Shown: positions 35,138 to 44,753 of the stretch, one piece after another
Numbering within the stretch: position 1 is the stretch's first letter
Layout of the letters: each line of letters starts with the position of its first letter
From: Lachnospiraceae bacterium
GTDB taxonomy: Bacteria > Bacillota > Clostridia > Lachnospirales > Lachnospiraceae
DNA length: 64,000 nucleotides
Direction of reading: 5' to 3'
Assembly (NCBI GenBank): GCA_029067085.1
Contig: JAIEFE010000014.1
Coordinates: 246,969-310,968, forward strand
Notes under the pieces: model-generated
The model's input: only the letters and a program-made list of their open reading frames with translations
Databases searched by the model: none
Told to the model about the DNA's origin: nothing
Position numbers and translations under genes: made by a program

Positions 35138-37102
35138 CTATTTCTTCCTCTTTACAGAATGCCTGTCCTCTCCATGATACAGTTCCAATGTTTCTTTCAC
35201 TACTTCATCCCAGTTATATTTGCCGCAGATATAATCCGCACTGTGTTTTCCGTATTCCTCTACGACTTCCGGGTATGTCAGCATATATTCCAGCTGCCTT
35301 CTCAAATCCTGTACATTACTTTTGCGGAATATAAGAGCCTTATCCTCAACAACCTCCGTATTCTCACAGATATCGCTGACAAGACAGCAGTTCCCATAAC
35401 TCATCGCTTCCAGCAAAGTGAGCGCCATTCCCTCCACATCACTGGGAAGGACGAAAGCATACGCATTAGAATATAATTCCTCCAAAAGCTGCCCCTGCAC
35501 AAAATCCGTCATAATGATACGCTCGTCCTGCGCCACCATACGATGGATTTGATCCATATATTCCACCGCATGGCTGTTGCCCCCGGCGATCACAAGTTTC
35601 TTATCCGTATTAATCTGCGCAAACGCTTCGATCAGATAATGTACTCCCTTTTCCGGCACGATCCGGCCAAGCGACAAGAGATAGCTGCCTTCCGTCAAGC
35701 CGTACTTCTCCGTGATCATCTGCGCTTTCTTCGGTTCCGGTTTATCAATACCATTGGGAATATAAACGGTTTCTCTGTTGTAAGTATCCGTAAAATACTG
35801 CTGCACATTCCTGGACAAAACAATCACTTCATCAGCATATTTCGCGGCCATCTTTTCGCCCAGCTTAATGACATAGGAGGCGAAGTTCCCCCATTTTGCC
35901 CTCTGCCAGTCCAGGCCATGAACCGTCACGATCACTTTCTTATGGAAAAGATTTGGAAGCCAGACCATGACACTGGGACCTTCCGCGTGAAAATGCATCA
36001 CGTCATACCTGCCAAACATCGCCCGCACTGTCGCAAAAAAGCTGTAGACGATAGCGTTTAAGCTGCTTGTCCGAAATGTGGGTATAATATATACCCGGAC
36101 TCCTTTGTAAAACTTTCTGCCTTTCCAGCCGTACTCCTGCTCGTATTTCTTCCCGGAAACATGATGGCCATACCGATTATACGCATCCACATGATGTCCC
36201 ATCGCCGCCATGCGCACAGCCAGTTCTTCCACTACGATCTCCACCCCGCCTTCTCTGGACGGTATTCTCTTGTGTCCGATCATCGCGATGCGCAGACTGT
36301 CTTTTCTGCTCCTTCTGCCCTTCCTGTTCTGTTCACGCCCTTGTTCTGATCTCAGTTTCTTATTTTCTTTGTGGACATGGTAAAGAAAGGAGAAATTCGT
36401 ATTTAAATAACGGGGCAGCATGTGCCTCGGATCCCGCAAAATACGGAACAGCCACTCCAGGCAGAGCTTCTGCATCCACATGGGCGCCCGTTTCGTGGTG
36501 CCTGCCGTAAAGTCAAACGCCGCTCCCACGCCAAGCATCAGAGCATGGATCTTATGACGGTGCTCATACATCCACCGCTCCTGCTTGGGTGCACCCAGAG
36601 CTACCCACACAAAATCAGCGCCGCTCTCATTGATACGGCGGATGGCTTCCTCATCCTCCTGTTCGGTCAGCTCACGGAACGGCGGCGAATACATCCCCGC
36701 GATCTGAAGCTTCGGATAACGCTTGCGAAGCACCGACTCCAACGCCGACAACGTAGACTCCGTACTGCCATAAAAATAATGCCGATATCCCGTTTTTTGT
36801 GACAGATCGAGAATGGCCGGCATCAGATCCGGACCGGGCACCCGCTTCGCCTGCGAAAAACCTCTTTTTCTGCTTACGATAGATAAAGGCTGCCCATCAG
36901 GCAAAGCCATAGCCGCACTGTTCTGTATCTTACGGTAGGCCTTATCCCGATATGCCATCACCGTGGTGTGCACATTGGAAACACAGATATAATCGCCCTT
37001 AAGCTGCTCCAGATGCTCCGTGATATAGGAGATGGTGTCCTCCATGTTAGTCACATTGATGTTGGTTTCCAGTATTTTACAGTATTCCAGTTCTTTTTTC
37101 AT
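35138..37102 (-). CDS. WecG/TagA (GT26) fused to GT4 glycosyltransferase
   Basis: The 654-residue protein joins two glycosyltransferases. Residues 1 to about 245 are a WecG/TagA/CpsF domain, with VSNVHTTVMAYRD, ALPDGQPLSIV with the catalytic-type Asp, and WVALGAPKQERW near 171. After a basic linker (about 250-275, KGRRSRKDS) residues about 277-654 form a complete GT4 enzyme, with AMIGHKRIPSREGGVE, SLGRIVPEKGVHYLIEA and DVEGMALTLLEAMSYG. The two halves are usually separate proteins. TagA adds ManNAc to lipid-linked GlcNAc, so the fusion may channel the second and third sugars. AGGATGAAACT precedes the start. Confidence 0.87.
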   Translation of the reverse strand: MKKELEYCKILETNINVTNMEDTISYITEHLEQLKGDYICVSNVHTTVMAYRDKAYRKIQNSAAMALPDGQPLSIVSRKRGFSQAKRVPGPDLMPAILDLSQKTGYRHYFYGSTESTLSALESVLRKRYPKLQIAGMYSPPFRELTEQEDEEAIRRINESGADFVWVALGAPKQERWMYEHRHKIHALMLGVGAAFDFTAGTTKRAPMWMQKLCLEWLFRILRDPRHMLPRYLNTNFSFLYHVHKENKKLRSEQGREQNRKGRRSRKDSLRIAMIGHKRIPSREGGVEIVVEELAVRMAAMGHHVDAYNRYGHHVSGKKYEQEYGWKGRKFYKGVRVYIIPTFRTSSLNAIVYSFFATVRAMFGRYDVMHFHAEGPSVMVWLPNLFHKKVIVTVHGLDWQRAKWGNFASYVIKLGEKMAAKYADEVIVLSRNVQQYFTDTYNRETVYIPNGIDKPEPKKAQMITEKYGLTEGSYLLSLGRIVPEKGVHYLIEAFAQINTDKKLVIAGGNSHAVEYMDQIHRMVAQDERIIMTDFVQGQLLEELYSNAYAFVLPSDVEGMALTLLEAMSYGNCCLVSDICENTEVVEDKALIFRKSNVQDLRRQLEYMLTYPEVVEEYGKHSADYICGKYNWDEVVKETLELYHGEDRHSVKRKK

Positions 37103-37121
37103 AGTTTCATCCTACTCTCTG

Positions 37122-38738
37122 TTATTCCCTGTCATATCCGGAAATCTCTGCCACCGCCCATACTCCTCTTTTCCGAATAAGCAACACCGATATCCACATC
37201 ACCGCACCAAAAAGTCCTCCAATCAGTGCGCTTCCCACATAATATCTGACCGTTTCCAGTTTGACTGCATTCCCCTCCAGAACCTGCATAATTGTTTCCG
37301 GATCGTGATAATTCATAATGCGATACCCTTCATAGGCCGGATCATCGGCACTTTCCAGATAGTAAAAATCTCTCTCCAGCCAATCCGTATTGGTTCTCGG
37401 CATCACATAACCTTTCGGTTCCTGATATAATAAAGCGCAAAACACAATGCCGATCAGCATACAGACTGCCGCCGCTGCCAATATCTGCTTACGATACTGT
37501 TTTCGTATCTTCGTATAAAGCACCGGTAAACCCCATTGAAAAAGCGACTGTTTTGTCAATTTCTCAACTGTTTTCTGCAAAATAATATCCAGTTTCTTTC
37601 GCAATCCGGGAAGCAGACAATATTCTTCTCCTTCTTTTTGTCTGAATAAAAGTTCTCCCAAAAATAATAACGTGATATTTTTAAAAGAAGTATTAAAAAG
37701 CAAAGGTTCCGTATATCCCGCTCCCAGAAAACAGATGATCAGTACAAGTTCTCTTGTTTTCTGTTTCTTTGTGTAATCGGCAATCAGTATCAGATACGCA
37801 AGCATGAGCAGTATAAACGGAATGATGCCATAATGAATAAACGCCCATATATAAGAATTATCGATCGACAGATACCCCTGTGTCTGTGCCTGTGCCAGAT
37901 AAGACATCTTCGCGCCGAAAAGGCTCATACATTCCGGCACAAGGAAAAAATGTGCTATATTAATTCTCGTATTTACAAGATCATTTAACTTGATCAGCGG
38001 CGCTTTAAAACGCGAATCATACAACATAAACGGGAGCGCAAAAGAAATGAATAGGATCAGCGGCAGGATCAGATTCACCAGCATTTTCTCGAGCAGACAG
38101 AATCTCGGTCTTATTTTCACATAGATGCCGCCGAGTAAAAGCACTGTTACAATGGCAAAACCCGTATAGCTGACGGAATAAAGAAAGACAAGAATATTCC
38201 CGAGCATCAGAATCGCATAATGTCTCAGGCCGGATCTGTCCGCCAGTTCATAAATTATGAGCGCACACAACGTCAGATACGTGATATGCAGAATGTTCGG
38301 ATGCGTAAATCCAAGGCTCCAGCGAAAAATATATCCCAACCCAAGTTTATCCGAAACGCGGTATACTGTGTGTTCCAGCCTTGTAAAAGAAATAAGACAC
38401 AGAACAACTGCGCATACTGACCACACCCACAATCCGATCCGCAAGACTTTCTGCAAAGAAACTTTTTTCATGCCAAGCACCATAAACATAATAAAAAAAG
38501 TGCCAAGTTCCAAAGACTGCATATAAACAAGACCGGTCAGAAACAGCAGCAAGATCAGCGTCACCCACTGTCGTTTCGTATAAGGCGAGAGCAATATCTT
38601 TAACCCCCCGCACAAAAGAGCCGGTATAACAAGTAATATAAACAGTTTCTGCCCTTCATATAAGCCAAGTCCTTTGGCAATGGAGAGCAAAACAAAAAAT
38701 CCCAAGTATAAAAATTCGTCAAACGTAAGTTTATTCAT
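37122..38738 (-). CDS. O-antigen-ligase/polymerase-like membrane protein
   Basis: The 538-residue protein has about 12 hydrophobic segments with a long periplasmic-type loop and a region LGFTHPNILHITYLTLCALI, the HPN motif frequently seen in Wzy-like polymerases of Firmicutes capsule loci. A C-terminal helix pair flanks a soluble stretch (about 435-505) that resembles a chain-length-regulator-type domain. It likely polymerises or ligates repeat units on the outer face. The start has AAGGG 9 nt before ATG 38738; an ATG two codons earlier is also possible. It overlaps the GH gene by 8 nt. Confidence 0.7.
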   Translation of the reverse strand: MNKLTFDEFLYLGFFVLLSIAKGLGLYEGQKLFILLVIPALLCGGLKILLSPYTKRQWVTLILLLFLTGLVYMQSLELGTFFIMFMVLGMKKVSLQKVLRIGLWVWSVCAVVLCLISFTRLEHTVYRVSDKLGLGYIFRWSLGFTHPNILHITYLTLCALIIYELADRSGLRHYAILMLGNILVFLYSVSYTGFAIVTVLLLGGIYVKIRPRFCLLEKMLVNLILPLILFISFALPFMLYDSRFKAPLIKLNDLVNTRINIAHFFLVPECMSLFGAKMSYLAQAQTQGYLSIDNSYIWAFIHYGIIPFILLMLAYLILIADYTKKQKTRELVLIICFLGAGYTEPLLFNTSFKNITLLFLGELLFRQKEGEEYCLLPGLRKKLDIILQKTVEKLTKQSLFQWGLPVLYTKIRKQYRKQILAAAAVCMLIGIVFCALLYQEPKGYVMPRTNTDWLERDFYYLESADDPAYEGYRIMNYHDPETIMQVLEGNAVKLETVRYYVGSALIGGLFGAVMWISVLLIRKRGVWAVAEISGYDRE

Positions 38739-39864
38739 GTTCATTCACCCTTTCCAGCATCAGCGCCGCCCCCAGCGCCCACGGATAAGCACCGTATCTC
38801 TGCGGATACTGTCCGAATCCTTCACACTCGCCGGAACAAGCATATACTTTTCCGTCTTTTACAGATTGATAAACTGCTTTTTTGCCGGTCTGCAATGCCT
38901 GTTCATACTCCTGATCCGTAAGTATACCCAGTTCCATCCCCTGCCGGATCGCGGCACAGATCATTGCTGTGGCGGAAGTATCTGCCGGTCCTTCCAGCGC
39001 CTGCAGCTGCCAGGAAAAATAACCGTCCGGCCTTTGCCATGGCAAAACAGCTTTCACCAGCTCTCTGTAGGGTGTTTCCAGACGCTGTCTGCCATACTCT
39101 GACGAAAGGCAGCCGGCCATGCCCCGCAACAGCCAGCCGACAGCTCTTCCCCAGCCAATGATACCATGTTTACACCCGTCTGTCATGTCGTATCCATGGT
39201 AAGGAAGACCCGTTCTACCGTCCATTCCATAAGATAAAAAATTCACGATCTGTCTGACCGCCAGCTCTCTGTATTCTGATTTCCCAAAAGTCTCTCCGTA
39301 TTGGCAGAGAAAAGGACAGGCAAGGCCGATGCTGTCCACAAAAACAGCCGTATTGCCATGGGCTGGTCGATAGTAGAAGCTCCCCGCTCCGTCTGCAGGC
39401 TGATTCGCCCCATACGCTGCAAGCCGCTCTAACGCATCATTTACAGCTTTCCCGGACAAACCCAGTATGCTGCCCGTTCGTGTCCTCACCATCTCTGAAA
39501 AAGCATACAGCAACACCTCTCCGGACAGCAGGTCATCTAAAACCTGAAGGGGCATGCCCTTTTTCTGCCACCTCTCATAATATGCCGCAAGCGCATTCTC
39601 TATCATCTTGATCAAGCGCTGTGTCTCGGCGGATTCCGATGTTTCACCTGCCGTTTCCGTTTGACTGTCCTTTATCAGCTCTTCCCTAAAGCTCCACAGT
39701 CCTGCCGCCAAAAGCCCGGTAGGCCAGAAGATCAGATCCTCTTTAGCCATCTTCCTGTGCAGAAGATAATGTTTGATCAGATATTTGCACCTCGTTCTGC
39801 CGTCCCAGATGCCGTAACTGAGCAATTCCTTACAAGCATTTTCTATCAAAGGGATTTTATGCAT
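38731..39864 (-). CDS. Glycoside hydrolase family 88/105-like protein
   Basis: The 377-residue protein is an (alpha/alpha)6-type hydrolase with AVFVDSIGLACPFL, carrying the conserved Asp, and GIIGWGRAVGWLLRGM, the WGR-type motif of unsaturated rhamnogalacturonyl hydrolases (GH105). No signal peptide is seen, so it would act inside the cell. I chose the ATG at 39864 because GGGAGGTCGCG lies directly before it; it then overlaps the flippase gene by 8 nt. A degradative hydrolase inside a biosynthetic run is unusual and might trim or recycle the glycan. Confidence 0.8.
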   Translation of the reverse strand: MHKIPLIENACKELLSYGIWDGRTRCKYLIKHYLLHRKMAKEDLIFWPTGLLAAGLWSFREELIKDSQTETAGETSESAETQRLIKMIENALAAYYERWQKKGMPLQVLDDLLSGEVLLYAFSEMVRTRTGSILGLSGKAVNDALERLAAYGANQPADGAGSFYYRPAHGNTAVFVDSIGLACPFLCQYGETFGKSEYRELAVRQIVNFLSYGMDGRTGLPYHGYDMTDGCKHGIIGWGRAVGWLLRGMAGCLSSEYGRQRLETPYRELVKAVLPWQRPDGYFSWQLQALEGPADTSATAMICAAIRQGMELGILTDQEYEQALQTGKKAVYQSVKDGKVYACSGECEGFGQYPQRYGAYPWALGAALMLERVNEHE

Positions 39865-41434
39865 CGCGACCTCCCTTCCGGGATCCTCTCCCTGCGGAAA
39901 TTTTCTTAAGCACCGGCAGTCTGTCGGCCACCGCACTCCACAGATAGCCAAACTCCTCCGTCTTGTAAAACACCGCCAAAAACACCAGATTGTAAAACAA
40001 CGTGATAATTAACACCATCAGGGCAAATGTCAGAATCGTAACCTCCCCCATCACTGCATGACGGATCGGCGCAATGACAACCCCCACGCCCAAAATGACT
40101 GCCATATATTTCACAGAATCCCTGAAATAGGCCCACGGTTTCTTATCAAAACAGACCCGATAGATAATCCCGGGACGGATCAGGTTTGCTAGAACGCCCG
40201 ACAGAAGCGTCCCGACATACACGCCGGTCACACCGATCTTTATTACCAGCACGATGGATACCAGCAGATTGAAAGCGCCCTGTATCAGCGGCAGAAACCT
40301 GTCCTGCTCAAAAAGACCGGAAGCGATCTTGAAATTGAGGAGAATCGTACGGCCGCCCTTTAAATAGAAATCCATTACCAACAGACTCACTGTCACCTGC
40401 GGCAATGTCCAACCCGGGTCTCGCAGCCAAACATCGCCGATAAAAGGGGTAAGCAGGTGAAAAAATCCCACTGCACCAAAGCCATACAGCCAGCAGGCGA
40501 AAAAACGGTATACCTTAAAGAGGCTGTACTGCTTTTCCCTGGATTCCGTAGCCACTACATTGCCAAAGCCAGATATCACAGAGTCAAAGATAATATTCAC
40601 AAAATTGCCTACATAGGCAATGATGTAAACATACTTATTCACCACCGCAGCCATATCCACGTTGACGAAGGAGGAGATGATGATCGTATCCGTCTGCAGT
40701 CTCGCCACATCCCCGATCTTATGACAGATGAGCGCCTTCGTCTTGGTGACTATCACCTGCGTCTCCTCTGCCGTCAGCCGTTCCACATCCCGGTCTCTCA
40801 GATAAGGATAAAGCCTGTTCAGATAGATCGTAACGAAAATTTTCTGTACCAGCTCCACAGCGGACTGTGCCAGCAGATAAAAAAGAAAATTGCGGGTGAG
40901 AAGCAGCACACTGATCTGTGCCAGCGCCACCGCCATTTTCGTCAGGGTTGTGATGTTCGTCTGAATATAGTTCTTCTGCTCCGCGTTTACCAGACTGTAC
41001 TTATAAGTGACAAAATAGCTGATGACCGTATTGAACAGGAACAGATAATAGTAGAGCGTCAGATCCCGCATTGTGAGGGAACCCGGATTTTTCAGAATGT
41101 ACTTTAAAAACGGGGTAATCGCGATTCCCAACACTGCGATCACACCCGCGATCGTCAGATAGGCCCGCTTGTAGAAACGCATATAAGACTTGATCTTCTC
41201 GTAATTTCGCTCCGCCACAGGCTTGTAAAGACTGTAGTTTAAGGCTGTGCCGATTCCCAGTTCCGTCAGGGACAGCACACTTAAAACATCCGTGTAGACG
41301 CTGTTTACACCTGACAAGGTCTTTCCCAGCACATAGATAAAGACCGTCGTCTGTATAAAGTTCACCAGCAGGATGATGAAGTTACTGATATATCCGAATA
41401 TGATATTTTTCCCGGCTTTTTGTATTCTGCCCAT
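39857..41434 (-). CDS. Wzx-like flippase of the large glycan locus
   Basis: The 525-residue protein has about 14 hydrophobic helices and begins KAGKNIIFGYISNFIILLVNFIQ, a pattern of polysaccharide export (PST/MATE) proteins. It likely flips the lipid-linked repeat unit. The start follows the pyruvyl transferase-like gene by 3 nt. It is the third flippase-type gene of the window; the other two are in the operons either side of the invertible segment. Confidence 0.86.
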   Translation of the reverse strand: MGRIQKAGKNIIFGYISNFIILLVNFIQTTVFIYVLGKTLSGVNSVYTDVLSVLSLTELGIGTALNYSLYKPVAERNYEKIKSYMRFYKRAYLTIAGVIAVLGIAITPFLKYILKNPGSLTMRDLTLYYYLFLFNTVISYFVTYKYSLVNAEQKNYIQTNITTLTKMAVALAQISVLLLTRNFLFYLLAQSAVELVQKIFVTIYLNRLYPYLRDRDVERLTAEETQVIVTKTKALICHKIGDVARLQTDTIIISSFVNVDMAAVVNKYVYIIAYVGNFVNIIFDSVISGFGNVVATESREKQYSLFKVYRFFACWLYGFGAVGFFHLLTPFIGDVWLRDPGWTLPQVTVSLLVMDFYLKGGRTILLNFKIASGLFEQDRFLPLIQGAFNLLVSIVLVIKIGVTGVYVGTLLSGVLANLIRPGIIYRVCFDKKPWAYFRDSVKYMAVILGVGVVIAPIRHAVMGEVTILTFALMVLIITLFYNLVFLAVFYKTEEFGYLWSAVADRLPVLKKISAGRGSRKGGRDA

Positions 41435-41437
41435 AGT

Positions 41438-42634
41438 TTATTCGCTTTCGTGCAGAGCCTGCCACAATTTACGGATCTCTTCCCCGGCTTTGGCCGCCTC
41501 CTCACAGTAGGAAGGCATGATCTCGGAAAGCCTTTCGCGGATCTCGCCCTCTCTGGACATCATCCACTCATAGGCATTGATCAGTTCCTCCGAATCTGAG
41601 AGCGTCTGCACCGGCAGCACATAATGCTCCTCTGTGCCAAACAGATCCCTGGCAATCCCTCTCGCTTTCACGGAATACCCCACCACCAGCGTGGGAACCC
41701 CGGAAGAATAGGCCGCGATCGTGGCGTGGGTTCTCGCGCCGATAAAAGCCCTGCATTTCGAAATGACATATTTTATTTTCTGACAGGACATATCCTCAAA
41801 CAGGACAACTCTGTCGTTTCCCTGATAACCGTTATAAAGTTCATTTGCAGTCACTCTGTCGTCATTGTGTTTCCACATCACATGAGGGATCAGCGCGATA
41901 TGACAGTCGCTGCTCTCCAGAATATGATCCATTAGTTTTCGATAGTTTTCTATCGTTATACCGCCTTTTGTCTCATGCTGCAGGATCATCGGACTGATGT
42001 TAATACCGATGGTATTCCCCTCACGGAAACCAGAGGGAAGTTTCGTCTCTTCCGGCTGCAATGTGAAGGCCGGATCGGGAAACTGCTTCACATTCTCACT
42101 AATCCCCGCCGCTGCAAGGGCTTCGGTCGTGATCGACTCTCTGGATGTGATCAGCGCATACCGCTTCATATCCTCCACCACTTCCGGCTCCTGCAACAGT
42201 TCCGGTTCCAGAGAGCAGCCCCAGAGAACTGTCTTAGCCCCCGCTTTGCAAAAAGCACTGTTGGCGGTAATCGCTTCCTTCTTGGACAATTCATAACAAT
42301 ACATATCGCCGCCGATAGACAGATAAAGAGGCGCCAGATTTTTACCCATCACTTCCTGAAAGCGATAGCGCATAAAGGATTCCGGATCATGAAATACTTT
42401 CCGCCACACATAATACCACACATGGGCAAAAAAATGCTCTGCTATCCTGCGCTCTTCCAGAATATCGCAGAGCGGCTCCACCGAGTATTTTCTGTCCTCC
42501 TGCTCACTGTTGGTCACAAGCAATTTCGGAAGTTCTTCTATCATATGGCAGGTGCTGTTAACGATCGCCTCACAGCCGTGATTTCCGCTTCCGCCGTGAA
42601 GATACATGACGATCCTGTCGTTGTTCTGTTCCAT
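41438..42634 (-). CDS. Polysaccharide pyruvyl transferase family protein, large locus
   Basis: The 398-residue protein has the PF04230 outline: VMYLHGGSGNHGCEAIV near the start, a middle YLSIGGDMYCYE, and GARTHATIAAYSSGVPTLVVGYS late, the Arg/His-containing motif. It may ketalate pyruvate onto a sugar. I chose ATG 42634 (MEQNNDRIV) because AAGGA lies 8 nt upstream; the frame upstream runs through a hairpin-rich spacer and is not coding. It is not closely similar to the family member at 11980-13032. Confidence 0.82.
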   Translation of the reverse strand: MEQNNDRIVMYLHGGSGNHGCEAIVNSTCHMIEELPKLLVTNSEQEDRKYSVEPLCDILEERRIAEHFFAHVWYYVWRKVFHDPESFMRYRFQEVMGKNLAPLYLSIGGDMYCYELSKKEAITANSAFCKAGAKTVLWGCSLEPELLQEPEVVEDMKRYALITSRESITTEALAAAGISENVKQFPDPAFTLQPEETKLPSGFREGNTIGINISPMILQHETKGGITIENYRKLMDHILESSDCHIALIPHVMWKHNDDRVTANELYNGYQGNDRVVLFEDMSCQKIKYVISKCRAFIGARTHATIAAYSSGVPTLVVGYSVKARGIARDLFGTEEHYVLPVQTLSDSEELINAYEWMMSREGEIRERLSEIMPSYCEEAAKAGEEIRKLWQALHESE

Positions 42635-42675
42635 AGCGATTTCCTTTTTAATTAATCTTTCGCAGTGCCACTCGA

Positions 42676-42711
42676 AAAACCTTCGGTTTTCCTCGTTCGC
42701 GGGCTTCGCCC
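42676..42711. repeat. Two short triloop hairpins
   Basis: AAAACC-TTC-GGTTTT (42676-42690) and GGGC-TTC-GCCC (42701-42711) are two small perfect hairpins with TTC triloops (GAA on the minus strand). They lie between the tandem hairpins at 42764-42811 and the start of the pyruvyl-transferase-like gene. Confidence 0.5.
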
Positions 42712-42763
42712 TTTTCACATATTGTATCATATTCTAAAATGCCAATATACGAAAACATTTCAG

Positions 42764-42811
42764 AAAGAATTACGAAGTAATTCTTTGGTCGCAGGATGCT
42801 GATCCTGCGAC
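42764..42811. repeat. Tandem perfect hairpins after a GT11 gene
   Basis: 42764-42773 (AAAGAATTAC) pairs perfectly with 42777-42786 around a GAA triloop; 42788-42797 (GTCGCAGGAT) pairs with 42802-42811 around GCTG. They follow the GT11 stop by 3 nt on the minus strand. No U-run follows, so they may be a dispersed palindromic element or an RNA-stabilising structure rather than a terminator. Confidence 0.65.
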
Positions 42812-42813
42812 GA

Positions 42814-43734
42814 TTATACCACTTCCCCCGCCGGTGTGACAAGCGTCCACCCGGCCCAGAGCTTTTTCATCTGCTCAGGCACGCAGACCTGTGTATTTTT
42901 GTGGATGGAGGGACGTATCATGATCTTATCGGCAGCCCCGTTCAGGCGGGCACCCCAGAAACTGAAGGTGCTGTTGGCACAGATACTATGCTTACAGCAG
43001 CTCATCAGCTGCATATCATAGAAGCTGTCCGCTCCCCGATTCCAATCCACAATGCGGTATTCCGCTCCCCGATAGTGATCTCTCGCATACGCAGCGTCAT
43101 CCGAAAAGACATAAAACACCGCGCCCGGACATCTCTCCTTGATATAGCGGATGGCCGCATCATAATACGCCTCCGTACAGATACCGCCAAACATCGCTGC
43201 ATTCTCCGCGTCCAGATAATCTCCTCTTCGAACATGGATACTGACGGCAGTCTGTTCTGCCATCTCTTTCATCGTCTCCCGGTTCCTCTCATCGCCGCCA
43301 TTCGGGAAACGGATCTCCTCCCGAAGAGTCGGCAGAATATCCGCATAATATGCCTCACAGGCCCAGTAACCCACCAGATAGCGGTTATCCCATGACAGAA
43401 TTTCTTCGTGGAACATCTCCGATTCTTCAAACACGGGCATACGTCTCGGAAGAAGCCGACGCTTTATCTTTTCTCCGAAGCCGGCCTGCTCCTCATAGGT
43501 TCTCCCCAGCAGGGCGCGCACCTCTTCCCGGTCGGCTTTCTCCAAAGGAAGATTCCCGAAATCAGAGAGTTCAAACCGCCTGGGCGCCGCCATGGAATCC
43601 TGTATACTCTGTGAAAACCACGCAAGGTCCAGTCGTGCCAGTGTCCCCATACTCAGATATTTTCTGTAAAGCGCGTACTGCTGCAGCTGATTGCCCAGCC
43701 CGCCCATAACTCTTACAATGATCATATTTTTCAC
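42814..43734 (-). CDS. GT11-like alpha-1,2-fucosyltransferase, copy 1
   Basis: The 306-residue protein has the GT11 opening MIIVRVMGGLGNQLQQYALY and the diagnostic VSIHVRRGDYLD near the middle. A late CANSTFSFWGARLN matches the third GT11 motif. These enzymes add L-fucose (sometimes L-galactose) in alpha-1,2 linkage. The start is a GTG overlapping the previous stop (GTGA), giving coupled translation; an ATG three codons later is possible. Two other GT11-type genes lie at 53034 and 56013. Confidence 0.85.
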   Translation of the reverse strand: MKNMIIVRVMGGLGNQLQQYALYRKYLSMGTLARLDLAWFSQSIQDSMAAPRRFELSDFGNLPLEKADREEVRALLGRTYEEQAGFGEKIKRRLLPRRMPVFEESEMFHEEILSWDNRYLVGYWACEAYYADILPTLREEIRFPNGGDERNRETMKEMAEQTAVSIHVRRGDYLDAENAAMFGGICTEAYYDAAIRYIKERCPGAVFYVFSDDAAYARDHYRGAEYRIVDWNRGADSFYDMQLMSCCKHSICANSTFSFWGARLNGAADKIMIRPSIHKNTQVCVPEQMKKLWAGWTLVTPAGEVV

Positions 43735-44753
43735 TTTCTGTCATACAGCTTAAGTATCATTCGCAATATCCACAGCAGCATACTGCCGGGATACAGCATA
43801 CCCACATACATAAGCTGATTGGAACGTTCTGTCACAGTGATCCGCGTACTCTGTACCAGTTCCTTCATCTGTCCCTGTCCGAAGATTTCCTGAATCCTTC
43901 TTCTGTAATCCTTCCCCGGATTGCGCAATTCATTTTTCATGATGTGCAAAAGCATATAACAGCACTCTCTGTCCACAGCCCGTTCTCCGCCCGGCGCCTT
44001 TTTGTCCGAAACCACCCGCCTCATGCTCGCTATCACCCTCTGCAGGCTGTCATAATTTCCTGCCACGTAGGCATGGGCCATAGAACTCTCCACATAGCGA
44101 TAGTGATAAAATAACGCGTCCTTCATGACCACCACCCGGGTGCTGTTTAAAAGCGCCGGGTACATCATGTTTACATCCTCTCCGAAACGTACTCTGTAAT
44201 CATAATATGGCTCATTTCCCTCAAAGACAGACTTCTCGGATAATTTCATACAACGGGATAAAGGCAGCACTCTCTGCTCCTGTCCGATCAGCTTCGCCTT
44301 GATCTCGGTTACAAGTTCTTCTTTCTGATAGACGCCCGGCGCAACTTTGCTGTATACAGGTTCCGTTTTTTTCTGCTTCTCCTGCAGATGATTACAGCAG
44401 ACGATCTCGCCGCGCTTTCCTGCCAGACGATCCGCCATCTCGCTGAGCATCTCAGGCTCCACATAATCATCGCTGTCTACAAACATATAATAATCGCCTG
44501 CTGCCGCCTTCATCCCCGCTACACAGGCCGATCCCGGCCCGCCGTTCTCTTTATGGACCACCCGAACCTGTTCATACTTATGTCCGTATTCATCACAGAT
44601 CTCTCCGCTGCCATCCGTGGAGGCATCGTCCACAAGAATCACTTCCATATTCTTATAGTCCTGCCGCAGAATACTGTCCACACACTCCCGCAGATAAGTC
44701 TTCGTATTATAGACCGGCACGATCACACTGATCATCGGCTTTATTCTCTTCAT
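43731..44753 (-). CDS. GT2 glycosyltransferase
   Basis: The 340-residue protein starts MKRIKPMISVIVPVYNTKTY and has the GT-A motifs ILVDDASTDGSGEICD, GGPGSACVAGMKAAAG and the metal site FVDSDDYV. It adds one sugar in the cytoplasm. I chose the ATG at 44753, which overlaps the previous stop (TGATG), since 39 codons of non-conserved upstream frame would overlap that gene. The next gene starts on its stop. Confidence 0.86.
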   Translation of the reverse strand: MKRIKPMISVIVPVYNTKTYLRECVDSILRQDYKNMEVILVDDASTDGSGEICDEYGHKYEQVRVVHKENGGPGSACVAGMKAAAGDYYMFVDSDDYVEPEMLSEMADRLAGKRGEIVCCNHLQEKQKKTEPVYSKVAPGVYQKEELVTEIKAKLIGQEQRVLPLSRCMKLSEKSVFEGNEPYYDYRVRFGEDVNMMYPALLNSTRVVVMKDALFYHYRYVESSMAHAYVAGNYDSLQRVIASMRRVVSDKKAPGGERAVDRECCYMLLHIMKNELRNPGKDYRRRIQEIFGQGQMKELVQSTRITVTERSNQLMYVGMLYPGSMLLWILRMILKLYDRK

